Below, one piece after another: positions 23,421 to 33,442 of a stretch of 64,000 nucleotides of DNA. The notes under the pieces were generated by a model. The model made no database searches, had not been told where the DNA came from, and worked only from the letters and a program-made list of their open reading frames with translations. How positions within the stretch are numbered: the stretch's first letter is position 1; every line of letters starts with the position of its first letter. The stretch comes from Homalodisca vitripennis (taxonomy: Eukaryota > Arthropoda > Insecta > Hemiptera > Cicadellidae): assembly GCF_021130785.1 (NCBI RefSeq), contig NC_060214.1, positions 5,421,001 to 5,485,000 on the forward strand, in the 5' to 3' direction. A program made the position numbers and the translations under genes.

Positions 23421-25289
23421 TTTCTTTAAAATATAGGATCAATTGAGTACAATTAATGTAGACCATGCAGTGTTTTGAAGTAGCTGGATAAGGAAATAAA
23501 AACATTTAGAATCGAATTGTTATTGTAAAATACACATTTCAGATGTAAGTAAATGAATATTTTGTTCTCTTAGGATAATAAGCTTATAAAACTGCAAGTA
23601 GTCCTTTGCGCTGATTTCGGAGTGACAAAATATTCTGGATGGGTAAGGCTAAGGGAAGGGGTTGTCTCCTGTTGAGGCTTTTGAGGAAAGATTTAGGGCA
23701 ATAATCTTAAGTCATGTCATGCAAGCTCTGAACCAGCCTATCCAACCATTGGAGGTAGGGGGTGGCACACCCTTATATCTGCTGTAGAGAAACTTTGACT
23801 CTTAGGAAACGAACCTTAAACCGTCATCTCCCACAATAGACTAGACGTATAGAATTACCCTTGCGTCCCTGAATCTCGACATTTGCAGTTAATGATGTGA
23901 CGCTCCTGGACATCCAAAATGTTTCCCAGATTTAACTGACACATCTGTTATTGCTGTACGCAGTATGGGTTCAACTGGAAGGTGTAAACCAGCTAAAAGT
24001 GAGCACTCTGGGGAAGTAAATGTTTACATAAGGATAATGTATTGCAGCTACCAGATACATTACAGGAATTCTTTTTTATTCTTCAGAGAAAATGAATCAG
24101 TACACATTTTTAGAAAAACTAAACACCAGTTTCTCGAGAAAAAAAACTAGATTATAGGAATATAACTTATTGTTAGGCTCTATTATAGATTTACAAACTT
24201 TAAACTGTTATCACTCTCAGATATTTTTGAACTATCATCCCCTTAGTATGAAACATATGTTGTACCAATCATATTCAATACATTTACTTGATCAAATAAA
24301 AAAGAAATGTAAAATCCTGCAGATAATTGTATACTGGTGGTTGTTTACTGGCGATACTATTTAAATTCGAATACTAAACAATAAGTTTTTTTTATAAATT
24401 ATTATACTTCAGACTAGGTTAAGATTATTTTTAACTCAATTGTTAACTCGGGCCCTTGAGTTGATAAGCTGAGACAGAATGATTCAGCTACGACAGAAGG
24501 TGTCTACTAGACACATTCTGGTAATTCTTCAGCGTATGCCCATTATACATGCAAGTGCACCTTTTGCAATAATGTGTTACAGTTAATATTATTATATAAT
24601 GAAAAGTCCTTGTCATAAAATGAAAATTATAATTTGGTTAAAGTGAAAAGTTTAAGTATTGGTAATGGAAAGGGAGTCCAGTACGGCATTGATAACTGTA
24701 ATGTTTGAATTTATGGTTTTGTTTCGTGGTATATGGGAGAGAACCAAACAAAAATATATTATTGTTTTTTTTCGAAACTGTTCACAGATATATGAATTAT
24801 TATATTTTATGAATTTAAATATGAACTAGTTAGGAAGTTTTAATATTAGTCAGGTAATACACACCAGTTTCAACGCACTGTTACAACTACTGATAACCGA
24901 AAAGATGTCTGTTAGTCATATTTTATATGTTTGTATTAATTGTATAAATCAGATTAAAGATTGATAACCTCAATTAATATCTTTATTTAAAAACATTGAG
25001 CATATTGTAAATTTACGTTTTGGGTACAGAAATATTTAAATTTGTCCAAACGCTAATTTAACGGCAGTGCTTTTACGGAGAATATTCCTGTAGGATTTAT
25101 TTTGTAATAATTATAATGCAAGATATAAAAATAATGAAAATATGAAAATAAAACATAAATAATTTCGACTTATTAATTTATTAATTATTAACGTCATGTT
25201 TACTTTTAATCACGTTATTATTTTTACTGTAAGTTTTTAGTACTTTACAAATGCACTGTTCTGGTAATTTTAACCGTCAACAAAAACAG
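23421..25289. other. Mostly unrecognised AT-rich sequence with small dispersed repeats
   Basis: The stretch 23605-23785 is an inverted relative of 42430-42615 and is listed separately. A segment near 24490-24530 (GTGTCTACTAGACACATTC) resembles one near 44435-44465, and AGTACGGCATTGATAACTG near 24680 recurs inverted near 44550. The open frames at 23965-24150 and 24170-24364 show no known motif. Confidence 0.4.
23605..23785 (+). repeat. Dispersed repeat, inverted copy at 42.4-42.6 kb
   Basis: Phrases such as GGAGTGACAAAATATTCTGG, GGTAAGGCTAAGGG and GGAGGTAGGGGGTGGCACAC match the reverse complement of 42430-42615 in the same order. The segment is GC-richer than its surroundings. Family unknown. 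Confidence 0.6.
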
Positions 25290-25620
25290 GATGTAAACTA
25301 GGTACTTTGAGAGCAGAAACTATGATCTATAAATAATTAAAATAATTCACTGTAGGTCCTGGACCTGGTCCTCTATATGAGCCTCACGCCGTGTTCCTTT
25401 GTTCGGTGTATCTCCGAGGTGCTGCGATTAGTGTCTTTTGAATTTAATACTGAACAATCTAAAAACTATATATCGCGATCCTTTTCTTTCCTTGTTTCCA
25501 TGGATATAAGTCACTTAAGACGTGTATTTCTGTTTGGAACACACCAGATGGATTTAAAAAAATAAAGTTGTCCATATGTATTCCCACGTTTGTGACATAC
25601 TTTTATCATTTTAAAACACA
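25290..25620 (-). repeat. R unit 7, partial
   Basis: Carries TAGGTCCTGGACCTGGTCC near 25354 and TTTCCATGGATATAAG near 25495, the two boxes of one end of the unit in the correct order. The boxes for the other end are missing. Confidence 0.55.
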
Positions 25621-28619
25621 AACACGAGTTTTCATTTTAGTTTGTTTTCTAGTCTAGTGATCAAGAATTTACAAGTATAAGTAAAAAGCTATGAGTTTCT
25701 TAAAACTGATAAAATGTTTTGACAAAAGATGAAAGTGATCGCCAGCCAAAACTAGCTTAGTTACAGGTCATAATAAATGAGCTAAAAAGTAAACAAAATA
25801 AAATGATATGTTTATCAAAGATAATAGTTTCAATTAAAACATTTACACCCAACCTTGACAGACATAAATCATTGTGATATTACCGTCAGCTAAAGATATT
25901 GAAAGTCTCCAATAGCCATTTTCATCCAAGTATTTGTTACTGATATCAAACATTCCAGTTTATATATTTTAATGAAGTTTGGCCTATAAAACTTTAAACC
26001 TGTAAAATATAATTTTTTTATATACTAGTATACTTATTTTTATATTATTCACTCACTAAACGTTTTCTGCGAGACCCAATCAGACAGCTCTGGATGTACT
26101 ATGTGTCTGTATAAAATATTCTGTACTACACAACTCTGCAACTGTTGGTAGGATACTTATCTAACTCAGCTACGAATATATAATTGCATCTAATAAAACT
26201 TATTGGCTGTGATATTAGTAGAGTATAATATAAAACAAATGCAATTTTGGCATTATTGCTAATATTAGTTAGTAACCTTGAAATGTAATATGCTTTGGGA
26301 AGGAAAGCATTGACGGAGGTATTTCCTGATTCAATTTACAAGAGAAAACGGCAAACTATCTGCTGGAGAGAATACATACGTTAACCGTAATCTGAAAATT
26401 TATTGGTCTAATAGCTTCACGTTGCAGTTCTAAACAATAAACCTGCGACAATGTTACTATATTACAACATTATTTAGGAGCTCGTGTTATTTTCCATTTT
26501 TTGTATGTTGGAAAACTTGGATTATAGTCTGATTTTAGATAAGATGGAAAGTCCAGAGCTTAGAATGACGGTATGAAAGGGGATATATAGTATAATATAT
26601 ATAAAGGTGAGACAGACTCCAAGGCTCACGACTCTAACCCCTGTAGCTTTAATAGGAATAACTCCTCCATGTCACAACGTGACCATTTTAATTTCACAGT
26701 AGCGGAATATAGACCGCAGTGGATGGTGTATAGCGATATAGGCGCTAGAAATTTAATTTATTTACTTTTAAAATATTTCTTTCTGTTTTTGAAATCGTGC
26801 ATTGTGAATTGGCGCTATACTTTAGACTTCATTAGTTAATGCTTGGTAGCTTGAAACCTGAGGAGAGGAGGTTCAAGTCAGACTCCTTAATGAATGAATT
26901 CAGAAACTAACACAAATATTTTATAATATTTGTGGAATGTGTTACGTAACAGGCTTTGCTAAATTTACGTGCAGAGTTTAAACTCTGTAGCTTATTATTC
27001 CATTTTAGAGATGTAATATGGAGAGATTGAAAAATCATACAGAAAACAAATTTTTACATCTCACGTAGAAAAAAAGAGAAATTGTGTTGCTTACTAATTG
27101 TTAGGCTTTGTAATTAATGGACAAAACACATGGGGTAGGATATACCTGAGGTCGTACTAATAAATACTCGATTCACATAACCATGACAACGAGGTCTCGC
27201 CAGAAGGAATTGCTACAACTTATCTCTGTGTTAATTTTCCAAATAAAACATTATCAAAGGTAAATTACTTTTTTATTTAAAATTTGTCTTTGTATTAAAT
27301 TTTAATTAGTTTTCTCGCATGAAAGAGCTAATTTCATTAAAAAAATATAAATTTTACTTAAGGAAAAGGAGCGCGAGGTGTTGCTTGGCAGCAAGATGTT
27401 CAGCTACAAAGTTCAAAAGAGAAAACATTATTACGCGTGAGAAATAGGTTATTTGTCCGCGAAGAATTAAGTTCCAAAAACATCAGATTACATTATATGC
27501 TAATAAAATAAAATAAAATAAAAATAAAATAAAATAAAATATACCTTCTATTGCGCTCAGCCCAATTCCATGGTTGGACATGCACCATCATATAACTCTT
27601 GTTTATGTAGAAATGTCATGCAAGGTTTTATACCAGTTTTCTGGGAAGCAAGTGAGGATACCAAAACGCAAGAGTGCGATAAAGTTACATATTGTCTACA
27701 ACGTTTAACATTCACTGCAGTTTATTATAATTTATTTTTACTCTACGAATAAAAGGGTTACTTGTTAAAATCTTACACGATAGTATTCAGGTTCTTTATA
27801 TATTCATGTATCTATTTTATCGTTTCCATCATGGTTACCTAAAGGAACTTTGCAAAAATATTCCCTGACGCTCATCCAAATATCATCGGTTATAATGAAA
27901 TAATATTAATCACAGCGTTCCTCAAATATAAATTAAGCTTCATGCAAATTTTTAATTCTATTGGTCGGTTCGATTTCCGGTATATCTCACAAACTAGCAG
28001 GTAGAAAACGTTTAAATATTTCAAGTTACCGGTACATGAGTGATACAAATTGGCTTAAGCTCAGCGAATTAATTCATTTTTTCAATATTACAGAATTAAC
28101 ATAAGTGAAATATAGTGTGACAATACAAGTACGCAGAGCAGAACGTGATGGGTACCAGATCATAATACAAAAGTTATCGCTCTTCACGGTACTAATCAAT
28201 GGTAGCCAAAGTTTTTAAACTTTAAATTTATGTTTTTTATGAATATTATCATTATAAATTCATTTATTTATTGGAAAATAGGGCATAAACTTTAAAAGCG
28301 TTTTAGTGATAACTGTTAATTTGCAGGAACACGGACATCACCTCTAACAACAAGTTAGGAACTGAAAATAATTTAAATAATAAAATGTAACATATATTTT
28401 CTGTAAACCCTATTTTTTGTTTTTAAATAATACGTACTATTAGGTCTTCTAATAACTGTTATAAAACAAAAAAAGGGAAAATAAACTTAGAGCTAATATA
28501 CATTTAGTCCTTATGCGTGTTACGTCATCTGCATGGTTGTCGAAGTACTCAGTTGTTTCAAATTAACATTGACGAATACAATGCTCTAGATAAATAGGAA
28601 ACAACTAAGACAATAGCAT
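25621..28619. other. AT-rich sequence without recognised genes
   Basis: The longest frame, 27570-27752, has no motif. A weak tRNA B-box-like phrase, GGTTCAAGTC, occurs near 26872 without a matching A box, so I do not call a tRNA or SINE. A TAAAA microsatellite lies at 27503-27541. Confidence 0.4.
27503..27541. repeat. TAAAA microsatellite
   Basis: A run of about eight AAAAT/TAAAA units with one six-base unit. Confidence 0.9.
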
Positions 28620-29340
28620 GTATTAATTATATTGTGTTTTTCTATGAATTCAAAAGAATGCATCCACATCCTCAGGTTCTAATACAAAGTGTTCTAGGCT
28701 CTTTAAAAATTGAGTTTGCAATTTAAACTATTTTATTTCAAAGCTAATTGAGTTTTACAGTTCTATGTATACATTGAAGATTATAGTGTAACAAATTATG
28801 GCACTCATTTCTTAACAAGAGCAAATATTGAATAGCAATTTATAGTAGCATCTATTAGTAAAATCAGCATGTAACAATGGGAGTGCCGATGGCCGAGTGG
28901 TCTAAATCGTTGGACTTAGGGTCTGAGTTAAAGATAAGCGCTGGTTAAATCCTCTCTGTGACCGTTGTACTTTTTATCAGTATAATCATCCTCGTACTGT
29001 ATCGACTCTCTTCCTTATTCTGTTTGATAAGAACAGAAAAAAGTAACTTAAAAAACTATTAGAGCCTTATTTACCTCGGTATCTGGGTATAAACTGTAAC
29101 ACTTTAAGGCTAGGTAGCTCGCCAATTCCTAACAATTATTTAAATTCTTTCCATCTGATTTTGCAGTAGATTGGCTTTTCTATCAGTGTGTAATGAAAGT
29201 TATATCCCGATAAACAATTTTAGTTATGTTTTATGACAACTAGAACCTTTTATTATTCTTAAATATAATTTTTTTTAATTTCTTCGGAGTTAACTTATTA
29301 TTATTAATGTAAGTTTAACATGTAAAGGTTACAATTTAAT
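28620..29340. repeat. Local duplication, copy A (partner 30240-30800)
   Basis: The two copies share GCATCCACATCCTCAG, TTTCAAAGCTAATTGAG, GGTATCTGGGTATAAACTG and ATATCCCGATAAACAATTTT in the same order. Copy A is longer because it contains a SINE insertion (28876-29042). In both copies the segment runs directly into an R unit, so it may be a further part of the R unit kept only here. Confidence 0.85.
28876..29042 (+). mobile_element. tRNA-Leu-derived SINE
   Basis: The head (28882-28963) resembles a leucine tRNA: an A box in TGGCCGAGTGGTCTAA, an anticodon arm with TTAGG (anticodon TAG) and a B box in GGTTAAATCC. A non-tRNA body and an A-rich end (ACAGAAAAAA) follow. GTAAC flanks it at 28871-28875 and 29043-29047, and the duplicated sequence at 30490-30505 is an empty site with a single GTAAC. 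The empty site shows that it is an inserted element, not a resident tRNA gene; the B box and stems are too degraded for a working tRNA. Confidence 0.75.
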
Positions 29341-29830
29341 CTAAGAAGTTTTTCTAAAATTGTATATAATCGGCAATTTCTAGTCTCTTGCAAATTGGAA
29401 GAGAGCTCTGGTGGTAATCTCATCAACTACATGAATAAATTAAGAGGTATAGACCATATTTCTCCTCGAATATGTACAACACAGTTTTTAAAAATCATTG
29501 AGTTTAATCAAATTAACGCAATAAGTTCTAAATTTATATCCTAAGTCACCAAACAGTTACTAACTTCAAATTATTTTCAATATTTACAGAACTATGAAAT
29601 GCCTGAAAGATGTCTCTCAGACACATTTAAGTTAATAATTCTCTTGGTAATCTTTACAATGTTTATAAAATATGTGAGAATAGATTTTAAAAACATTTGG
29701 AGGTTTTATACAGAAGATAGTTTTAAACTGATTATTTTTGTACACTTAGAGTAATGAAGGGATATAAAAACCATAGCTTACAAGTTTTTGCAATTCGGCC
29801 ACAAAACATTCAAAAGTTATTTGATGGGCA
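29341..29830 (-). repeat. R unit 8
   Basis: Contains GGAAGAGAGCTCTGGTGG near 29398, AGATGTCTCTCAGACACATT near 29608 and TTGTACACTTAGAGTAATG near 29738, followed by ACAAGTTTTT. The order and spacing match units 5 and 10. Confidence 0.72.
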
Positions 29831-29844
29831 AGACTAAAAAAGAA

Positions 29845-30225
29845 AATAAATGCAACAACTAATTGAATAATTTAAAATGTATAGACCATAATTATCCTCA
29901 AATCTGTACAACACTGTTTTTAGAAATCATTGACTTTAAAAAATTTAACGCAAACGGTCTACATTTTAACCCTAAATAAACTAACATTTTCTAATGTAAA
30001 ATTATTCTCAATATTTACACTAGTATAAAATGCCTGAAAGATTTCTCTCAGACACATTTAAGAAAATAATTCTTTTGGTAATATTTATTCATTTTATAAT
30101 ATATGTAAGAATGTATCTTAAAACATTTGGCGAGTTTAAAGAAAATAGTTGTAAACTGATTCTGTACACTTAGAGTATTGAAGGGATGTAAAACCATAGA
30201 TCACAAGTTTTTTCGTTTATGATCT
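29845..30225 (-). repeat. R unit 9, partial
   Basis: Repeats the middle of unit 8: CAACTAATTGAATAATTT near 29854, AGATTTCTCTCAGACACATT near 30040 and CTGTACACTTAGAGTATTG near 30164. It keeps CTCAATATTTACACTAG near 30007, which serves as the uninterrupted version of the gypsy insertion site in unit 10. Confidence 0.72.
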
Positions 30226-30239
30226 TTTATTTATGATTT

Positions 30240-31034
30240 AATAATATGTTTATTTCTATGAATTTAAAAAATGCATCCACATCCTCAGTTTCCAATACAA
30301 AATGTTCGAGGCTCTTTAAATATCTAGTTTGCAATTTACACTATTTTATTTCAAAGCTAATTGAGTTTTACTGTTCTGTGTATAAATTAAAGATTATTGT
30401 GTAAAAAATTATGGTACTCAGTAATTAATAAGAGAAAATATTGAATAGAAATTTATAGTAGCATTTATTATGATTAAAGTAAAATGAACATGTAACAAAC
30501 AGAGCCTTAGTTGCCCCGGTATCTGGGTATAAACTGCAAAACCTATAAGTTTAGATGGCTCGGAACTTCTTAATAATTATATTAATGGTTCCCATCTGAT
30601 TTTGCAGTAGATTTATTTCTCTGACAGGGTGTGATGAAAATTATATCCCGATAAACAATTTTTGTAAAAGTCTTCTACCAAGTAGAACCAGGGCATTATT
30701 TTCAAATATAGAATTTGCATTTACTTTCTTAACAGTAAAATTATCATTAATGGTCTAAATTAAACTACATGGTGACATAGGAATCTAAGAAGTTGTTTCT
30801 ATAACTGTATAATTTCAATTGGCAATTTCAATCGGCTGTTGTAAAGTGGAAGAGAGCTCTGGTGGTAATATCATCATCTAATTGAATAAATTAAAAGATA
30901 AAGACCATAATTATCCTCAAATCTGTACAAAACCGTATTTATAAATCATTCAGATTAAACAAATTAACGCAATACGTTCTGAATTTAAATCCTAAATGAG
31001 CTAACATTTACTAATTTAAAATTATTTTCAATAT
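30240..31034 (-). repeat. R unit 10, left part (with duplication copy B)
   Basis: The first 560 bp are copy B of the local duplication. The R unit follows, with GGAAGAGAGCTCTGGTGG near 30850 and AAATTAACGCAATACG near 30960. It is cut at TTTTCAATAT by the gypsy element and resumes at 40971. Confidence 0.78.
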
Positions 31035-31946
31035 TGTACCGTAAATTAGTTAATTAAATTTCATACAATGTAAATTTCGCAACCTATTCAGCCAGTATAA
31101 TATAATATTATTTTACATCCAATGTTCCGCAACTAAATTATTGGGCGGAGTAACTACCTAATTGGCACGCGTATGAATATTTTCTTCTAACCCTTTGTAG
31201 CAGCCCAACTATGTGACCGAGCAGACCTCGCGCGCTTTGTCCGTAAGTAAAATTTATCTTTTCGTATCTTTAAATTAGCCCTTTGATGCCAAACCATATA
31301 AAAATGAATATAACGTAAAGTAAAGATGTAAATAGTGAAGTAACGTACCCTTGAAGATCTTTTATTCGCTTGATTGAGATAGATAAAAGTTGTGGCGTCA
31401 TCCTTATGGCGACGAGCACGTTGTTATAAATAGTAATTTGTATCAATAAATGGCTAATACCGTCGCGAATTTGTTTTAGGCGAGTTTACGTGTCCCACGT
31501 GTCTCACGGCTCACAGGGCACATATTATTTGAGTAGAAGGCTACCAGTTTATTAACTTCTACTCATCGTCTAGTAACCACCGACTAGACATAACCCTTCT
31601 TAGACTACAGCGCCATTGTCTCGTGCCAAGACGCCGACACCCGGGTTGTGAGTCTACACATTGCGAAGGGAAGTAAAATCTTATGTCTTATAAAGTAAAA
31701 CATCGTAGACATAATTTCAGAGAACATTGGATATTTTCCTAGGCCCACCTAGAAGATATACGTTTTTAGTTATTATATTCTAATTGGCAGCAACGTGGCA
31801 TTACATAACTTTTCCTTTACCATCTAAAAGTGGTGCTTGTAAGTTTTCGTAATTAAACTGAACTTATAAGTAAACTTTGCATTTCTAGTATTTATTACTA
31901 CGACCTCAGAAGTCACCACCCCCATGTGTTATCGTCATACGGTACA
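31035..31946 (+). repeat. Gypsy 5' LTR
   Basis: Starts TGTACCGTAAATTAG and ends CATACGGTACA, so the ends are inverted copies. It matches 40063-40970 nearly base for base. It contains the TATA-like TTATAAATAG (31424-31433) and an AATAAA a little downstream, as expected for a promoter followed by an RNA-processing signal. Confidence 0.95.
31424..31433 (+). promoter_or_regulatory. Putative LTR TATA box
   Basis: TTATAAATAG lies in the middle of the 5' LTR, and the same site is present in the 3' LTR near 40450. Position and sequence fit a TATA box for the element's RNA; this is inference only. Confidence 0.45.
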
Positions 31947-31950
31947 CATA

Positions 31951-32031
31951 TTTATTGCGCCAATCTGCTATTGATGATTTAATATTCGTTTAGTAGGCAC
32001 ATCAATTTATTGCGCGACTCTGCTATTGATG
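31951..32031 (+). repeat. 26-bp direct repeat in the gypsy leader
   Basis: TTTATTGCGC, four to five variable bases and CTGCTATTGATG occur at 31951-31976 and 32006-32031 with two mismatches. The second copy runs into the first gag ATG (32029). Where a primer-binding site beginning TGG would be expected just after the LTR, I see none. Confidence 0.75.
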
Positions 32032-33394
32032 GCCTACTCTGCCATCAACTGGGTGAAACTGAGTGAAAACGCCACAATGCCTGCCATTAAAATAGAATAT
32101 TTGTCTAAAGATGAGTTGGTATTTGAACTGATATCTAGAGGTATTAAATTAAATAGTGACAGTACAGTAAATGAACTCAGAAAGTCCTTAAGACAGTGTT
32201 TGAGAAACAATATTTTACCTACTGCTAGTCGCCTATTAAAAATAGACCACAATCAGGAAGTAAAACTTCTCAGTGAAAAAGTGATATTATTAGAACATGG
32301 GTGCAGTGAATTGAACAGTGCTAGTTCACCTTTAGAAATCACCAAATTCCAAGAAAAGTGTAAACATTTAATAAACCGTTTATTTTTAGACAACCAGCTA
32401 AAACTAAGTACTGTACATAGTGAAACTTTATCAGCTTTAAAGTGTAGGCTAGTAAATGTTGAACAACAGTTAGCTAAAAACTTGCTACTTAAAGTGAACC
32501 TAGAACAGCTTAAAGTGTTAGAAGCCACTTTAAATGAATCATTGGAACAAGATGAGGCTATGGAACAAGCAGTGAAAGAACAAATAGGCCCTATTTCTGT
32601 ACAACCACCAACAATATCACAGCCTACTGCCAGTACCCCCACTTTGCCTGTAATGCCTAATGATAATGCAAACAATAATGGTATTAGTCAACCTATGTCT
32701 AGTTTAAATATGTTTAATAATTTAAACAACCCTGTAGAACATTATTTACAAAATTTTTACAGTAACAAATGGTTTAATAGTACCTGAGCTAATAAACTTT
32801 TTGAAAACTTTGTTAAAACTAAAATGTGAAACTAGCCTATCAGATAATGAAATATTAGCATTGTTACCATGTTATGCAAAAGGTCCACTTTTAGCCAAAA
32901 TAATACAGTGTAAATCTGTCATGCAAAATGTCAACTATCTACACAGGGAATTAATTAGTGCTTTTATCCCTGTAGGCCTAATTGAAAGACTTAGACTAGA
33001 TTTAGTTTATAGGCCACAAAGGTTTGATGAGCCACTGTATGAATACATCTATGATATCAAAGAGCTCAGTCAAGTTTTATTGTGTAACATAAGTGAACAG
33101 GACTTGGTAACTTGTATAAAAAGAGGTATTAAGCCTACAGATAGAAATAAGTTAATTTTTGAAAACAATCCCACTTGTTTTACAGATTTGGAAAATTTGT
33201 GTATAGCTAGTAACAATATAACCTTTAATGATAACTTAAGGGACAATTTAAGTAAGACATATGTTAACAACATGTATCCACCACATGTTGAACCTAGAAA
33301 TAGTAGGCCTACTGTCAAAAACCCAAAGTTATGTTTCAATTGTAATAGGCCTGGCCACTTAGCAAAAAACTGTTTTAGGAATCCAAAAAACTAG
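32029..33394 (+). pseudogene. gag: Gypsy gag, one frame change
   Basis: Gag builds the particle and packages element RNA. Near its start a SAP-like helix pair is visible (LSKDELVFELISRGIK, about residues 26-41), then a helical, Glu/Leu-rich segment, a Pro/Thr/Asn-rich linker, a capsid-like part (LLKLKCETSLSDNEI onward) and a CCHC zinc knuckle, CFNCNRPGHLAKNC, at the end. The frame changes once near 32780, between 32029-32787 and 32795-33394; the sequence there has no slippery site, so I take it as a mutation or sequencing error. I chose the ATG at 32029; the ATG at 32077 is the alternative. The stop at 33392-33394 sits directly behind a slippery heptamer. Confidence 0.85.
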
Positions 33395-33442
33395 TTGGTA
33401 GGGGAGTGGTATTACACACAACACCTAAAAATATCCCTCCCC
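33385..33442 (+). promoter_or_regulatory. Programmed -1 frameshift signal between gag and pol
   Basis: The heptamer A_AAA_AAC (33385-33391) lies in the gag frame and is followed at once by the gag stop TAG. After a 9-nt spacer, GGGGAG (33401-33406) can pair with CTCCCC (33437-33442), and inside it, after one mismatch, GGTAT (33408-33412) with ATATC (33431-33435), leaving an 18-nt loop. Pol is open in the -1 frame from 33391. Heptamer, spacer and stem match the known arrangement of -1 frameshift sites. Confidence 0.8.

Noticed and set aside
26800..26890. Second tRNA-like SINE around GGTTCAAGTC
   Set aside because: There is no A box at the right distance and no flanking duplication.
28882..28963. 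Functional tRNA-Leu gene
   Set aside because: Stems and B box are degraded and the empty site 1.6 kb away shows that the whole 167-bp unit is an insertion.
32775..32800. Programmed frameshift inside gag
   Set aside because: There is no slippery heptamer at the change of frame, and it lies inside a domain; mutation or sequence error is simpler.
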